A DNA stretch of 37,193 bases from Nostoc sp. LEGE 06077 (GCF_015207705.1 NZ_JADEWI010000069.1:1-37193); one strand, 5' to 3'; shown: positions 1 to 9,286, counted from the stretch's first letter. Program-made: numbers and translations. The notes: generated by a model from the letters alone, not told the origin.

Positions 1-2373
1 GGTGAGGGGGGAAGGCGGAAGGGTGGGGAGTTGTTCTACTAGTTCGGCGGCGTGTTCTTCTAGGAGTTCGACGACATCGCCGATGGTGCGACAGGATTTT
101 ATTTGCACGCAGAGGCGCGGAGGCGCGGAGTGAGAGTTTGGGAGGGTGAAGGAGGAGGTGAATTTGTCTGTGAGGGGGTCAATATCTAATCCCCAGGCTT
201 GGGAAAGGGCGCGGGTGATGCCGATGGAATGGCGGTTGGGGATACGGGCGATCGCAACTATTAAGTCTCGTAGTTGTCTACCTTGGGGACATTGCCCAAA
301 TATATGTAAGCCGTCGCGGATTTGGGCTTCTTTGAGTTCGCATAGATAGCCATCTAATGAGTTTAATATTGATAGTTCAAAGTTGAAGATTGCTTCTTTG
401 TTTTCTAGCCCTAAATCTAGGTGCAGGTTTTCTTTGATGACTAGTTCACGGATGCGATCGCGGATGGCTGGTAATCTTGAAGGATCTAAACTTTCGGCTT
501 CGTAAAATTCATCAATTAAGTTTTCTAATTGTTGCAAAGCCCCATACAATTCTGCACGGGTCATTGGGGGTGTGAGGTGGTCAATAATCACAGCTTGGGC
601 GCGGCGTTTGGCTTGGGAACCCTCACCCGGATCGTTGACGATAAATGGATATAAATGGGGCATTGCACCAAAAGCCACTTCGGGGTAACAATCGCTGGAT
701 AAAGCCAAACTTTTCCCTGGTAGCCATTCCAGGTTGCCATGTTTGCCGACGTGTACCACTGCATCAGCCCCAAAGCATTCTCTGACCCAGTAATAAAAAG
801 CTAAATAAGCATGGGTTGGTTCTAAATCTGGGGCGTGATAATTCAAACTAGGGTCAAGATCATAACCCCGCGCTGGCTGGATACCGATGAAAATATTGCC
901 AAGTTGAATTCCGGGAATGGGGAATGCTGCTTGACTCTCGACTCCCCAACGTTCATTAATAGCTTGCTTGATTGTTTCTGGTAATGAGGCGAAATATTCC
1001 TGATATGCTTCACTAGAAAGACTCTGGTGTATTGGACGCAACTCTCTAGCTTCTGGGTCATTGGTGACACCATCTGTCAGAAGTTGGATTAATTCGTGAC
1101 TATCGGCTGGTAAGTTATCTAATTCATAACCAGCAATTTGTAAGGCTTTGAGGATTTCTACACAACTGGCTGGTGTATCTAACCCGACACCGTTGGCAAG
1201 ACGACCATCGCGGTTGGGATAGTTAGCCAAAATTAGGGCAATGCGGCGTTTTTGGGGTGGTTTGGAACGTAATCTTACCCAATTAGCAGCGAGTTGGGCG
1301 ACAAACTCAATGCGATCGCTCACTGGTTCATAAACGACTACATCTGTTTCTAGGTCAGGGTTACGCGTTTGCAACGCTTTGAAAGACACCGCACGGCTAA
1401 TAATTCTGCCGTCTACCTCTGGTAAGGCGACATTCATGGCAATATCACGGGGCGATAACCCTTGAGACAGCGACTCCCACTGTTCCACGGAACCACCGCT
1501 CAAGATTACTTGTAACACTGGCACATCTAAGTTTTGCCACAGTTCTGTTTCTGGTGCTTCTGTATCTAAACGCGCTAGGGAAAAACTAGTGGTATTTAAC
1601 AGGATGGCGATTTGTTCTGCATCTTTGGGTTGGAAAAATTCCTTTAATTCATCTTGAACACTGGGGTCACGTAGGGAAGAAACAAAAATTGGGATTGGTT
1701 GTAAGTTTTTTTGAACTAAGGCTGTACATAAAGCGTCAATCACCTTAGTATTTCCCGATAAATAATGAGCGCGGTAGAACAAAATGCCGACTTTCGAGAT
1801 TTGGGAATTTTCCTCCTCCTTGTCTCCCCATTCATACAACCCAACACGGGGGACAATTTGCGGTGGTAGAGAATTAAAGGATGTGTTTGAGCAACTATCA
1901 GCAATAAATTTCAACGCATTAACAAAATTATTAACACCACCTTCTCTGAAGTATTGCCAGACTTGATTCACAATATCGACAGAAACAGTAGATTGAGAGA
2001 CTAATTCCGGGTCTAGCGCGTCATCTCCTGGCATTACAATTAAGGTGGTACCGTTACGTTGTACAATTTCCTGCACCACTTCTAAACCATAAGCCCAGTA
2101 TGCACGTCCGCCTAAAAGACGTAAAATAATTACCTCGGCAAGTTCCAAAACTTGTTCGCCATAAGCATCAATACTGATTTGTTGTTGTAACTGCAATAAG
2201 TTAGCGACTCTTAATGCAGGAAAATTTGTCGGTAATTTGCTAACTGCTGCTGCCAAAGTTTGAATGTCAGTATCCGCAGCCGTAATAAACACAAACGGCG
2301 CTGGAGTTTGTTCTACAAAAATTAACCCTTCTGACTGATTCCATCCGACTGATTTGGCATTTATCCGATGCAT
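1..2373 (-). CDS. cobN: Cobaltochelatase subunit CobN (5' part; gene runs off the left edge)
   Basis: Large subunit of the ATP-dependent chelatase that inserts cobalt (cobN/S/T type) in cobalamin synthesis; cytoplasmic. An uninterrupted frame of 791 codons runs from ATG at 2373 to base 1 with no stop, about 60% of a usual CobN of roughly 1250 residues. The family block is plain: VVHVGKHGNLEWLPGK followed by NDPGEGSQAKRRAQ and IIDHLTPPMTRAELY (about 770-560). The N-terminus (MHRINAKSVGW, then FVFITAADTDIQTLA) also fits CobN rather than the related magnesium chelatase subunit ChlH. Near the left edge the protein carries a Pro/Ser-rich insert encoded by a short interspersed repeat. It is divergent from the histidine kinase gene, with about 135 bp between them. 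The family call is secure; cobalt versus another metal is inferred from family. Confidence 0.9.
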   Translation of the reverse strand, partial: MHRINAKSVGWNQSEGLIFVEQTPAPFVFITAADTDIQTLAAAVSKLPTNFPALRVANLLQLQQQISIDAYGEQVLELAEVIILRLLGGRAYWAYGLEVVQEIVQRNGTTLIVMPGDDALDPELVSQSTVSVDIVNQVWQYFREGGVNNFVNALKFIADSCSNTSFNSLPPQIVPRVGLYEWGDKEEENSQISKVGILFYRAHYLSGNTKVIDALCTALVQKNLQPIPIFVSSLRDPSVQDELKEFFQPKDAEQIAILLNTTSFSLARLDTEAPETELWQNLDVPVLQVILSGGSVEQWESLSQGLSPRDIAMNVALPEVDGRIISRAVSFKALQTRNPDLETDVVVYEPVSDRIEFVAQLAANWVRLRSKPPQKRRIALILANYPNRDGRLANGVGLDTPASCVEILKALQIAGYELDNLPADSHELIQLLTDGVTNDPEARELRPIHQSLSSEAYQEYFASLPETIKQAINERWGVESQAAFPIPGIQLGNIFIGIQPARGYDLDPSLNYHAPDLEPTHAYLAFYYWVRECFGADAVVHVGKHGNLEWLPGKSLALSSDCYPEVAFGAMPHLYPFIVNDPGEGSQAKRRAQAVIIDHLTPPMTRAELYGALQQLENLIDEFYEAESLDPSRLPAIRDRIRELVIKENLHLDLGLENKEAIFNFELSILNSLDGYLCELKEAQIRDGLHIFGQCPQGRQLRDLIVAIARIPNRHSIGITRALSQAWGLDIDPLTDKFTSSFTLPNSHSAPPRLCVQIKSCRTIGDVVELLEEHAAELVEQLPTLPPSPLT
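106..135. repeat. Interspersed GC-rich repeat inside cobN
   Basis: The segment reads, on the coding (minus) strand, as CTCCGCGCCTCCGCGCCTC plus flanks, a tandem-like GCGCCTC unit seen scattered in Nostoc-type genomes. It is read in frame as His-Ser-Ala-Pro-Pro-Arg-Leu-Cys-Val within CobN. A second Pro/Thr-rich low-complexity piece lies at 1-30. Confidence 0.55.
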
Positions 2374-2508
2374 AATCCCGCTTTACCGTCTTAAACTGTT
2401 GGTTATAACCCGATTCAAAAACATTCCACCCTAGCACAACCAGTTGCTCAAAGAGAGGTAATCTCTCTAGACACTGGCTCCTCACCCCCTCTTACCTGAC
2501 CTTTGAAA

Positions 2509-4422
2509 ATGCTTAGTTCACCTGATTTGAGCTTTTCTCAAAATTTGCCTTTAGTTGTATTTAATCAGCTTGGGGAATTGTTACAGCAAATGGCTCAATC
2601 TGTGGAAAATTCTGTGCTAGTGCTGACAGAAGCTGTACTGGCGAGAATTCTCATACCTGAAGAATGGCAAGGTCAAAGATTTATATTAGTGGTTTCTGAG
2701 CAGTTTAGTGCGCTTTTGCTAGGCACTTTGGCGGAGGAGGAGCAAGAAACAGAAGAAAATCCCCACTCAGTACTCAGCACTAACTTTACGTTTAATTCAG
2801 AGGCGATCGCCTCCTTTGTGGGCAAATTGAAGGGTTTGTTTGCTAGTGATTCTGATACTCATCAAAGTCTGGAATACTACAGTCAAATTCTGCGTCCTAA
2901 TGATGCTAGGCTCCAAAGTCAATTTACGCTGTTGTTATTAGAATATCTACTTCCACAAAAGAATGTGGAAGTAGCAGAAAATCTGAGTAGAAATCAAGGT
3001 GAACATTTTTGTCAAGCAATTGAACTTGCTTTGCAAAAACAAATTTCTCAAGAGCGATTGTTAAATCAAGTCACCACTCAGATTCGCAAAAGCTTAGATT
3101 TGCCAGTGATTATGGCAACAGCGATCGCTCAAGTGTGTGATTTTTTGAAGTTAGACAGGTTAGTAATATATAAATTTCAGGGGTCGAGGGTCAATACCCA
3201 AAACTCAACTGTGAATGAGCAAAATCATTTTCAACCCCCAATTCAAGACTGGCAAAAGTATGGGGGTTGTATAGTTTATGAAGCTAAGGCTACGGATGCT
3301 ATTACTTCGGTGTTACATTACGCAGAAACAAATTGCTTTACCCGCCATTCTGCTTGTTGGGATAAGTATCGCCAAGGTTTTACCTTAGTTGTCGAGGACG
3401 TGGAAAAAACTTATGCCTTAGAAGAGTGTTTGTTGAATTTTCTTCGCGCTAACCATATTAGGGCAAAGTTGGTAGCACCAATTATATTTGAGGAAAAACT
3501 CTGGGGGTTGTTAATTGCTCATCAGTGTTACAGTCCTCGTCAATGGAATGAACATGAAAGAAATTTATTGACTTCCATTGCAGAACAATTAGCGATCGCT
3601 ATTCATCAATCGGAGTTAATGCGATCGCTCACTCAAGAAAAACAAACTCTCGAACAACGAGTGCTAGAACGCACAATGGCTTTACGTGATGCTTTGTTAG
3701 CCGCTGAAGCCGCTAGTCGTTTACGCAATGAATTTCTCGCCACAATTAGCCATGAATTGCTTACGCCATTAACTTATGTTATTGGGATGTCTTCGACATT
3801 ATTGCGCTGGCCGATCGGTGAATTGAGCCAACGACAGCGAGATTATCTGCAAACAATCCACGACAGTGGCGAACATTTATTAGAAATGATTAATGACATC
3901 CTTGATTTATCACAAATTGAGGCTGGCAAAACAGCTTTAAATATTAATGAATTTTCTTTAGCACAAATGGCAGAAAATGCTATTGCTGCATTAATCGATA
4001 AAGCAAATAACCAACAAGTTAATCTTAAACTTGATTTACAAATCGATCCAAGGCGCGATCGCTTTAGTGCTGATGCCGAACGCATAGAACAAATTCTCTG
4101 GAATTTGTTAACCAATGCCATTAAATTTACACCTGAAGGTGGCAGTGTGACTTTGCGGATTTGGGTTGAAGATCATACTGCTGTTTTTCAAGTTGAAGAC
4201 ACAGGAATTGGCATTTCTGAAGAACAATTACCATTAATGTTTGAGAAATTTCAGCAGCTTGATACACCCTATCGTCGTCGTTATGAAGGTACTGGACTTG
4301 GTTTAGCTTTAACTAAACAACTTGTGGAACTGCATCGTGGTCGAATTGAAGTAGAATCCACAGTGGGTATCGGCTCTATTTTTACTGTCTGGATACCTAC
4401 TCAATCAGCAAAAGTGCTGTAA
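2509..4422 (+). CDS. GAF-domain sensor histidine kinase
   Basis: A predicted cytoplasmic sensor kinase of 637 residues. Residues about 1-170 are an unassigned N-terminal domain. A GAF domain of the phytochrome/cyanobacteriochrome type follows (about 185-368; CFTRHSACWDKYRQG, later KLWGLLIAHQC), then a short coiled coil, a HisKA domain with phospho-acceptor His415 in SHELLTPLTYVIG, and a HATPase domain with N box (WNLLTNAIKF), DTGIGIS, FEKFQQLD and GTGLGLAL. No receiver domain and no membrane segment are seen. The H box has Leu where SHELRTPL is usual. Cys307 sits where cyanobacteriochromes carry the bilin-binding cysteine, but is followed by Leu rather than His. A TTG six bases upstream is possible, but the ATG at 2509 is preferred. 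No response regulator gene is nearby, so the partner is unknown. Confidence 0.85.
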   Translation: MLSSPDLSFSQNLPLVVFNQLGELLQQMAQSVENSVLVLTEAVLARILIPEEWQGQRFILVVSEQFSALLLGTLAEEEQETEENPHSVLSTNFTFNSEAIASFVGKLKGLFASDSDTHQSLEYYSQILRPNDARLQSQFTLLLLEYLLPQKNVEVAENLSRNQGEHFCQAIELALQKQISQERLLNQVTTQIRKSLDLPVIMATAIAQVCDFLKLDRLVIYKFQGSRVNTQNSTVNEQNHFQPPIQDWQKYGGCIVYEAKATDAITSVLHYAETNCFTRHSACWDKYRQGFTLVVEDVEKTYALEECLLNFLRANHIRAKLVAPIIFEEKLWGLLIAHQCYSPRQWNEHERNLLTSIAEQLAIAIHQSELMRSLTQEKQTLEQRVLERTMALRDALLAAEAASRLRNEFLATISHELLTPLTYVIGMSSTLLRWPIGELSQRQRDYLQTIHDSGEHLLEMINDILDLSQIEAGKTALNINEFSLAQMAENAIAALIDKANNQQVNLKLDLQIDPRRDRFSADAERIEQILWNLLTNAIKFTPEGGSVTLRIWVEDHTAVFQVEDTGIGISEEQLPLMFEKFQQLDTPYRRRYEGTGLGLALTKQLVELHRGRIEVESTVGIGSIFTVWIPTQSAKVL

Positions 4423-4475
4423 AGCCCTGCGGGTAGGGCTGCGCTTAAAGCGGTAGCGGGGCGAAAGCCCTTACT
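4423..4475. repeat. Palindromic interspersed repeat after the kinase gene
   Basis: Starting right after the kinase stop codon, AGCCCT-gcgggt-AGGGCT forms a small hairpin (4423-4440), and GCGCTTAAAGC and GGGGCGAAAGCCC follow. The GC-rich, hairpin-forming character resembles the short dispersed repeats of Nostoc genomes. There is no T-run after it, so it is not called a terminator. Confidence 0.5.
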
Positions 4476-4486
4476 GAGTCTAATTG

Positions 4487-4521
4487 TTGACTATGGATTA
4501 TTGACAAATGACCAATGACAA
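4487..4521 (+). repeat. Degenerate heptanucleotide tandem repeat overlapping the nanE start
   Basis: Five consecutive 7-mers can be read: TTGACTA, TGGATTA, TTGACAA, ATGACCA, ATGACAA. This is the short tandemly repeated repetitive (STRR) style of heterocystous cyanobacteria. The last unit supplies the ATG and next codons of the nanE-like gene. Confidence 0.7.
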
Positions 4522-5207
4522 ATGAAACCTCAATTAAAACCCTAAAACAAGGACTAATTGTATCTTGCCAAGCGCCTGTTGATTCACCTCTGCATGAACC
4601 AACTATTATTGCTGCAATGGCGCAGGCTGCGGTTAATAATGGTGCTACTGGGGTACGTATCGATACTCCAACTCATATCCGTGCAGTAAGGGAACGGGTG
4701 AAAGTGCCAATTATTGGTTTATGGAAGCAAGTTATCCCTAAGTATGATGTATACATTACACCTCAATTTCATCATGCTGCGGCTGTTGCTCAAGCTGGAG
4801 CCGATATAATTGCGATCGATGCGACAACAAGGCATCGTCCAGATGATGAGACAGTAGTAGATATTATTACCCGCATTCATCAAGAATTAGGCAAACCAGT
4901 GATTGCTGATGTGGATACAATCGATGCAGCAAAAGCCGCCGCCGCCGCCGGTGCAGATATTGTGGCGACAACTCTATATGGGTATACTCCCAAAACCAAT
5001 AATGATTCTCCGCCTAATTGGGAACTCCTAACGCAAATAATAGAGGAGTTAAAGATTCCGGTGATTTGTGAAGGCGGAATTTCTTCACCGCAAATGGCAC
5101 GTCAGGCTTTAGATTTAGGTGCTTACGCTGTCGTAGTTGGGACTGCTATCACTGGGATAGATTTGCAAGTTAAGAATTATCAACGAGTGATGCAAAACTG
5201 CGGATAA
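4515..5207 (+). CDS. nanE: N-acetylmannosamine-6-phosphate 2-epimerase (NanE-like)
   Basis: A TIM-barrel epimerase predicted to interconvert ManNAc-6-P and GlcNAc-6-P. The 230 residues match the usual family length and carry the landmarks GLIVSCQA near the N-terminus, VPIIGLWKQ with Lys71, AGADIIAIDATTRHRPD, ADVDTIDAAKAAAAAGADIV, TTLYGYTP, VICEGGIS with Glu186, and LGAYAVVVGTAIT near the end. Lys71 and Glu186 correspond to the lysine and glutamate used in catalysis by characterised NanE. The only suitable ATG lies inside a heptamer tandem repeat, and no good ribosome binding site precedes it. No sialic acid lyase, kinase or transporter gene is nearby, so the physiological substrate here is uncertain; a role in amino-sugar recycling is inference. 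Confidence 0.85.
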   Translation: MTNETSIKTLKQGLIVSCQAPVDSPLHEPTIIAAMAQAAVNNGATGVRIDTPTHIRAVRERVKVPIIGLWKQVIPKYDVYITPQFHHAAAVAQAGADIIAIDATTRHRPDDETVVDIITRIHQELGKPVIADVDTIDAAKAAAAAGADIVATTLYGYTPKTNNDSPPNWELLTQIIEELKIPVICEGGISSPQMARQALDLGAYAVVVGTAITGIDLQVKNYQRVMQNCG

Positions 5208-5250
5208 TGTTGAATACTATTTCGGGGAATTCCTGATACAAATTCCTTTG

Positions 5251-5282
5251 CCTGCTCTTGCCACTTTAGGGCAGGTTTATTT
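5251..5282 (+). terminator. Rho-independent terminator after nanE
   Basis: CCTGCTCT (5251-5258) and AGGGCAGG (5268-5275) pair with one U-G wobble around a 9-nt loop, followed by TTTATTT. It lies 44 bp past the nanE stop. Confidence 0.65.
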
Positions 5283-5390
5283 CAGACAATCAAATAAGAA
5301 TGCTACAGCAATGCGATCGCTCCACTTTTTTTTGGCAGTAACATCATATTGTTTCCCAGGAGTTAAAATTTGATCACTTCAGACTTCTTT

Positions 5391-6338
5391 CTAATATCCT
5401 GCTTGCTTGTCTACCACATTGCGTAAAGGCTGACCAGTTTGATAGCGGTGGAAGTTATCGAGAAATAATTCAATTGAACGCTGTTTAACTTTTGGAGAAT
5501 GACCAGAACAGTGAGGGGTAATGAAGATATTCGGAACTGACCACAAAGGACTATCTGATGGGAGGGGTTCTGTAACTACTGTATCTAAGGCAGCCCCAGC
5601 AATCCAACCTTCGGTGAGTGCTTTAATTAATGCTGGTTCATCAACTACAGCACCACGGGCAATATTAATTAAATAAGCATGAGGTGGCAGAGATCGCAAT
5701 ACTTCCTCATCAATTAAATTTTGCGTTTCTGCTGTGAGTGGTGTCGCAACTACTACATAGTCTGCTTCCCCTAGGTGCGATCGCCATTCATTTGCACCCA
5801 CAACTTTGTCAAAATTTGCTAGTTCTTGGGGGTGACGGCGAGTACCAATAATTTTCATCCCAAAAGCTTTAGCGCGGTTGGCGATCGCTTGACCAATCCC
5901 ACCAGCACCAATAATCAACAAAGTCGCATCAGTCAATTCTTGAATCGGAAAACCTCTTTTCCACTGGCGTTCAGCTTGTAAAGCTTGCAATTCAGCCAGA
6001 TTTTTGGCGTGGGACAGTATATAAGTTAAGACAAATTCTGCAATGGGAATGGCATGAACTCCCGCGCCATTAGTTAAGATGAGGTCGCGTTCTAAATAAG
6101 TCGGAGTCAAAATATGATTTACCCCTGCATTCGGCGCATGATGCCAACCTAATGCTGGTGCTGCTGCTAACACTCGATGCAAAATCGGACTTTTTAGAAA
6201 AAACCAACTTAAATAAACCTCTGCATCAGTTGCATCATGATCAAGATTGCCCTCACTATCTACCAGTACAACCTTCGTATCTGCTGGTAGATATGGCTCA
6301 ATTTCGTCAGCAATTTCGATAGGCAAAATGACTTTCAT
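5391..6338 (-). CDS. D-2-hydroxyacid dehydrogenase family protein
   Basis: An NAD(P)-dependent oxidoreductase of 315 residues, predicted to interconvert a 2-keto acid and a D-2-hydroxy acid; cytoplasmic. The Rossmann glycine motif GAGGIGQ starts at residue 144. The catalytic triad of the family is present as Arg228 (NIARGAVVD), Glu257 (VVTEPLP) and His276 (ITPHCSGH). Substrate cannot be read from sequence; the closest general groups are glyoxylate/hydroxypyruvate reductase-like and phosphoglycerate dehydrogenase-like enzymes, without the ACT tail of the latter. It lies 135 bp downstream of ssuB on the same strand, with a hairpin between, so it may or may not be part of that operon. A TTACCG half-site like the organosulfur palindromes lies just upstream of its start. 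Confidence 0.85.
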   Translation of the reverse strand: MKVILPIEIADEIEPYLPADTKVVLVDSEGNLDHDATDAEVYLSWFFLKSPILHRVLAAAPALGWHHAPNAGVNHILTPTYLERDLILTNGAGVHAIPIAEFVLTYILSHAKNLAELQALQAERQWKRGFPIQELTDATLLIIGAGGIGQAIANRAKAFGMKIIGTRRHPQELANFDKVVGANEWRSHLGEADYVVVATPLTAETQNLIDEEVLRSLPPHAYLINIARGAVVDEPALIKALTEGWIAGAALDTVVTEPLPSDSPLWSVPNIFITPHCSGHSPKVKQRSIELFLDNFHRYQTGQPLRNVVDKQAGY

Positions 6339-6390
6339 GTTAAGTTACCGAATTACTTTGAGATGGGTGTAAGAAAAGTAAGGAGATACA

Positions 6391-6428
6391 GGTATAAGGA
6401 TTTTTCTCATCTCTTAAACCCTTATACC
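6391..6428. terminator. Hairpin between ssuB and the hydroxyacid dehydrogenase gene
   Basis: GGTATAAGG (6391-6399) and CCTTATACC (6420-6428) are perfect inverted arms around a 20-nt loop. On the minus strand it follows ssuB but has no immediate U-run, so it may be a weak terminator, a processing site or a dispersed repeat. Confidence 0.4.
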
Positions 6429-6473
6429 CTTTTCCAAACTCTTGATTTTTCGTATCACCGCGTCAGACCTAAA

Positions 6474-7247
6474 TTAATAACTACCTAACTGCAATAACTG
6501 CTTGTATGCATAGCTTCCTTCCCGATTCATTACTTGGTCGAGAATTGTTTCTCTGATGCTAACAAATGCTTCGTTACCTCTATCTCTGGGGCGTGAAAGA
6601 TTAACAGGTAAATCTAAAGCAATTCTGCCATCTTCAATCAAAATTACGCGGTCAGCTAATGCTACAGCTTCTTCCACATCATGAGTGACTAAAAAAGCTG
6701 TGAACTGCTGTTCTTGCCACAACTTTTCAATCAATCGTTGCATATCAATCCGAGTCAGTGCATCCAATGCACCTAAAGGCTCGTCTAATAATAATAACCG
6801 TGGTTGGCAAACTAATGCTCTGGCTAAAGATACCCTTTGTCTTTGTCCACCAGAGAGTACAGAAGGCCATTCTTCGCCTCTATCTTGCAATCCCACTTGT
6901 TCTAACGCCCATTGCGCTTTTTCTCGCCAATTATCTTGTAGTCCTAGCCCGACGTTTTGGATAACGCGTTTCCATTCCAGCAATCGTGGGTCTTGGAACA
7001 TGACTCTGACGGAACTACTCAGTTTCCGCAATGGTTCGCCATCGAGAAGAATTCCGCCGGCGCTGGCTTTCTCTAAACCGGAAACTAGGCGTAATAAGGT
7101 ACTCTTACCACAACCACTACGCCCAACAATAGCCACAAATTCTCCTGGTGATACTTCTAAATTGACAGAATTTAATACAGTTTTTCTGCCAAAAGCTTTC
7201 GTTAGATCCAAAATACTTAGTTGTGTTCCTTTTGGTTGAGAACTCAT
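6474..7247 (-). CDS. ssuB: Sulfonate-type ABC transporter ATP-binding protein (SsuB-like)
   Basis: The ATPase of a nitrate/sulfonate/taurine-family ABC importer on the cytoplasmic face of the inner membrane; 257 residues. Visible motifs are Walker [10 protein letters not shown] (42-50), Q-loop MFQDPRLL (83-90), signature LSGGQRQR (131-138), Walker B LLLLDEP (151-157) and H-loop THD (188-190). The short run between Walker A and the signature, and [15 protein letters not shown] after the Q-loop, are characteristic of SsuB/TauB. It is the third gene of ssuD-ssuC-ssuB, 49 bp after ssuC. The assignment to sulfonates rather than nitrate or bicarbonate relies on the adjoining ssuD. Confidence 0.88.
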   Translation of the reverse strand: MSSQPKGTQLSILDLTKAFGRKTVLNSVNLEVSPGEFVAIVGRSGCGKSTLLRLVSGLEKASAGGILLDGEPLRKLSSSVRVMFQDPRLLEWKRVIQNVGLGLQDNWREKAQWALEQVGLQDRGEEWPSVLSGGQRQRVSLARALVCQPRLLLLDEPLGALDALTRIDMQRLIEKLWQEQQFTAFLVTHDVEEAVALADRVILIEDGRIALDLPVNLSRPRDRGNEAFVSIRETILDQVMNREGSYAYKQLLQLGSY

Positions 7248-7296
7248 AAAATCTCCTTGGTAAGTTATTTATTTTGTGTTGGATGTATTCTGCTAC

Positions 7297-8121
7297 TCAG
7301 GAATTTTGATAATTAGGATGCCAAGCTAACCATTTTCTTTCTAAGAATCTGGCAGTAGCATCTGCTAATTTACCCAGCAAGGCATAAATAAAAATACTCA
7401 AAACTACGACATCAGTTTGCATAAATTCACGGGCATTCATCGCCATATAACCTAACCCAGAATCGGCGGCAATTGTTTCGGCGACAATTAGTGTCAACCA
7501 CATAATTCCTAAAGAAAAGCGGACACCAACAAGAATTGAAGATAATGCCCCAGGTAAAATAATTTGTGCCAAAAGTTGTGCAGGTTTTAATCCATAAACT
7601 CGCCCCATTTCAATCAAGCCTGGATCAACACTACGAATGCCATGAAATGTATTTAGATATAAAGGGAAAAATACACCCATAGATACAAGAAATAATCTGG
7701 CTTGATCACCAATACCAAACCATAAAATTACTAGGGGAATTAATGCCAAATTAGGAATTGTCCGCAGCATTTGTAGTGAACTATCTAGTAGCTTTTCAGC
7801 AATTGGAAAAATCCCATTAAGCAAGCCCAAACTAAAACCAATACTGCCCCCAACTAAAAAACCAGAGATTGCCCGTCCAGCACTGATGCCGATATGCTGA
7901 AATAATTCTCCGGTTGCAGCTAATTTAAATGCTGTAATTACTACACCGCTGGGTGCGGGTAAAATTCTTGTTGACAGTAAACCAGTTCTTGAGGATAACT
8001 CCCAAAGTACTACTACCGAAATCGGGACAATCCAAGGGACTATTTGTTGGATGTGCTGATTTTGGAGTAACTCATTCAGGGAGATTCTAGGATTTTTGGT
8101 GTTTTTTAAGGTAATAGTCAT
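7297..8121 (-). CDS. ssuC: Sulfonate-type ABC transporter permease (SsuC-like)
   Basis: Inner-membrane permease of 274 residues, the usual family size, with about six hydrophobic segments (for example [15 protein letters not shown], then [17 protein letters not shown]). The cytoplasmic coupling region typical of BPD permeases is present as [25 protein letters not shown], near 7540-7620, where the EAA-like loop docks to the ATPase. Its start overlaps the end of ssuD by 4 bases (ATGA), indicating translational coupling. No binding-protein gene is on this strand; two sulfonate-type lipoproteins sit on the opposite arm of the cluster and are the likely partners. Confidence 0.88.
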   Translation of the reverse strand: MTITLKNTKNPRISLNELLQNQHIQQIVPWIVPISVVVLWELSSRTGLLSTRILPAPSGVVITAFKLAATGELFQHIGISAGRAISGFLVGGSIGFSLGLLNGIFPIAEKLLDSSLQMLRTIPNLALIPLVILWFGIGDQARLFLVSMGVFFPLYLNTFHGIRSVDPGLIEMGRVYGLKPAQLLAQIILPGALSSILVGVRFSLGIMWLTLIVAETIAADSGLGYMAMNAREFMQTDVVVLSIFIYALLGKLADATARFLERKWLAWHPNYQNS

Positions 8122-9263
8122 GAGGCACTCGTTAGTTGTTTAGCAAATTTTTCATTGGCGATAGTTTCACCAACGGCACTCAAGATTGATGGTGTTGCTG
8201 GTGCAGGTTCGCTCTGTAAAGGTAAATGAGGAAATAATAATTCTGCGGTACGATAAGCTTCTTCTAGATGGGGGTATCCAGAGAATATAAAGGTTTCTAT
8301 ACCCAGTTGTTGATACTCCAACATCCTGGCGGCAATGGTATCGGGGTCGCCAACTAAAGCCGTACCAGCACCACCGCGCACTAAGCCAATTCCTGTCCAG
8401 AGGTTGGGGCTAATTTCTAAGGTTTCTCGATCGCCATTGTGTAGCTGTGTCATCCGTCGCTGACCTTCGGAATCAGAACTAGCGAAGGCTTTTTGGGCTT
8501 GAGCGATCGCATCCTCATCGACATATTTAATTAACTCGTTGGCTGCATCCCAAGCGGCAGACTCGGTTTCCCGGACAATTACGTGCAGGCGAATGCCAAA
8601 ACGTACTGTTCTACCTTGGGCTGCTGCTAGTTCCCTAACTTCCGCAATTTTTTGGGCTACTTGTTCAGGCGGTTCTCCCCAAGTTAAATAAGCATCTATA
8701 TGTTTGGCGGCAACTCGTTTTGCCGCCGCTGATGAACCGCCAAACCACAGTGGTGGATAGGGTTTTTGGATTGGGGGAAATAACAGCTTCCCGCCTTGAA
8801 TATCAAGGTATTTACCTTGAAAATCCACTGTCTCCCCACTCATGATTTCCCGCCAAACTGTGAGGAATTCATCAGTTAAGTCATAGCGATCGTCATGACT
8901 TAGATGCAAACCATCCCCTGCTAATTGCTTTGGTTCTCCACCGGTGACGACATTGATCAACAATCGCCCATTTGACATCCGATCAAATGTTGCGGCCATC
9001 CTTGCCGCAAAACTAGGCGAACTAATTCCGGGACGAATTGCTACGAGAAACTTCATCCGCTTGGTGACATGAATTAAGGAGGCGGCAGTTATCCAAGCAT
9101 CTTCACAAAAAGGCCCTGTGGGTAACAAAGCTCCCGTATACCCCAAATTATCTACAGCTTGAGCAATTTGCTGTAAATATTCTGGAGTGGCATCACGTCC
9201 TCCAAGTTGTGTTCCTAAATAATGTCCGTCACGCGCTGTGGGTATAAACCAAAGAATTTGCAT
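8118..9263 (-). CDS. ssuD: FMNH2-dependent alkanesulfonate monooxygenase (SsuD)
   Basis: Releases sulfite from alkanesulfonates using FMNH2 and O2; cytoplasmic, LuxA-like TIM barrel. Length is 381, the same as E. coli SsuD. Residues aligned with the E. coli active site are present with an offset of one: Cys53 (GPFCEDAW), His227 (IRLHVIV), Arg296 (GLVRGGAG) and Tyr330 ([10 protein letters not shown]). The N-terminal [13 protein letters not shown] stretch is also typical. It is the first gene of ssuD-ssuC-ssuB. No flavin reductase (SsuE) is in the window, so FMNH2 must come from elsewhere. A 30-bp palindrome lies 24-53 bp upstream of the start, a position suited to repression or activation. Confidence 0.93.
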   Translation of the reverse strand: MQILWFIPTARDGHYLGTQLGGRDATPEYLQQIAQAVDNLGYTGALLPTGPFCEDAWITAASLIHVTKRMKFLVAIRPGISSPSFAARMAATFDRMSNGRLLINVVTGGEPKQLAGDGLHLSHDDRYDLTDEFLTVWREIMSGETVDFQGKYLDIQGGKLLFPPIQKPYPPLWFGGSSAAAKRVAAKHIDAYLTWGEPPEQVAQKIAEVRELAAAQGRTVRFGIRLHVIVRETESAAWDAANELIKYVDEDAIAQAQKAFASSDSEGQRRMTQLHNGDRETLEISPNLWTGIGLVRGGAGTALVGDPDTIAARMLEYQQLGIETFIFSGYPHLEEAYRTAELLFPHLPLQSEPAPATPSILSAVGETIANEKFAKQLTSAS

Positions 9264-9286
9264 TATTATTGTTAAGGATACATAAA

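Noticed and set aside
588-2485. Small frames on both strands within cobN
   Set aside because: All lie inside the continuous cobN frame and have no family features.
4487-4521. CRISPR-like direct repeats
   Set aside because: Units are 7 bp, contiguous and degenerate; this is an STRR array. The same applies to 36187-36207.
6685-7239. 184-codon open frame on the plus strand
   Set aside because: It lies antisense to ssuB, whose motifs are complete; the Ser/Cys/Pro-rich translation is a shadow.
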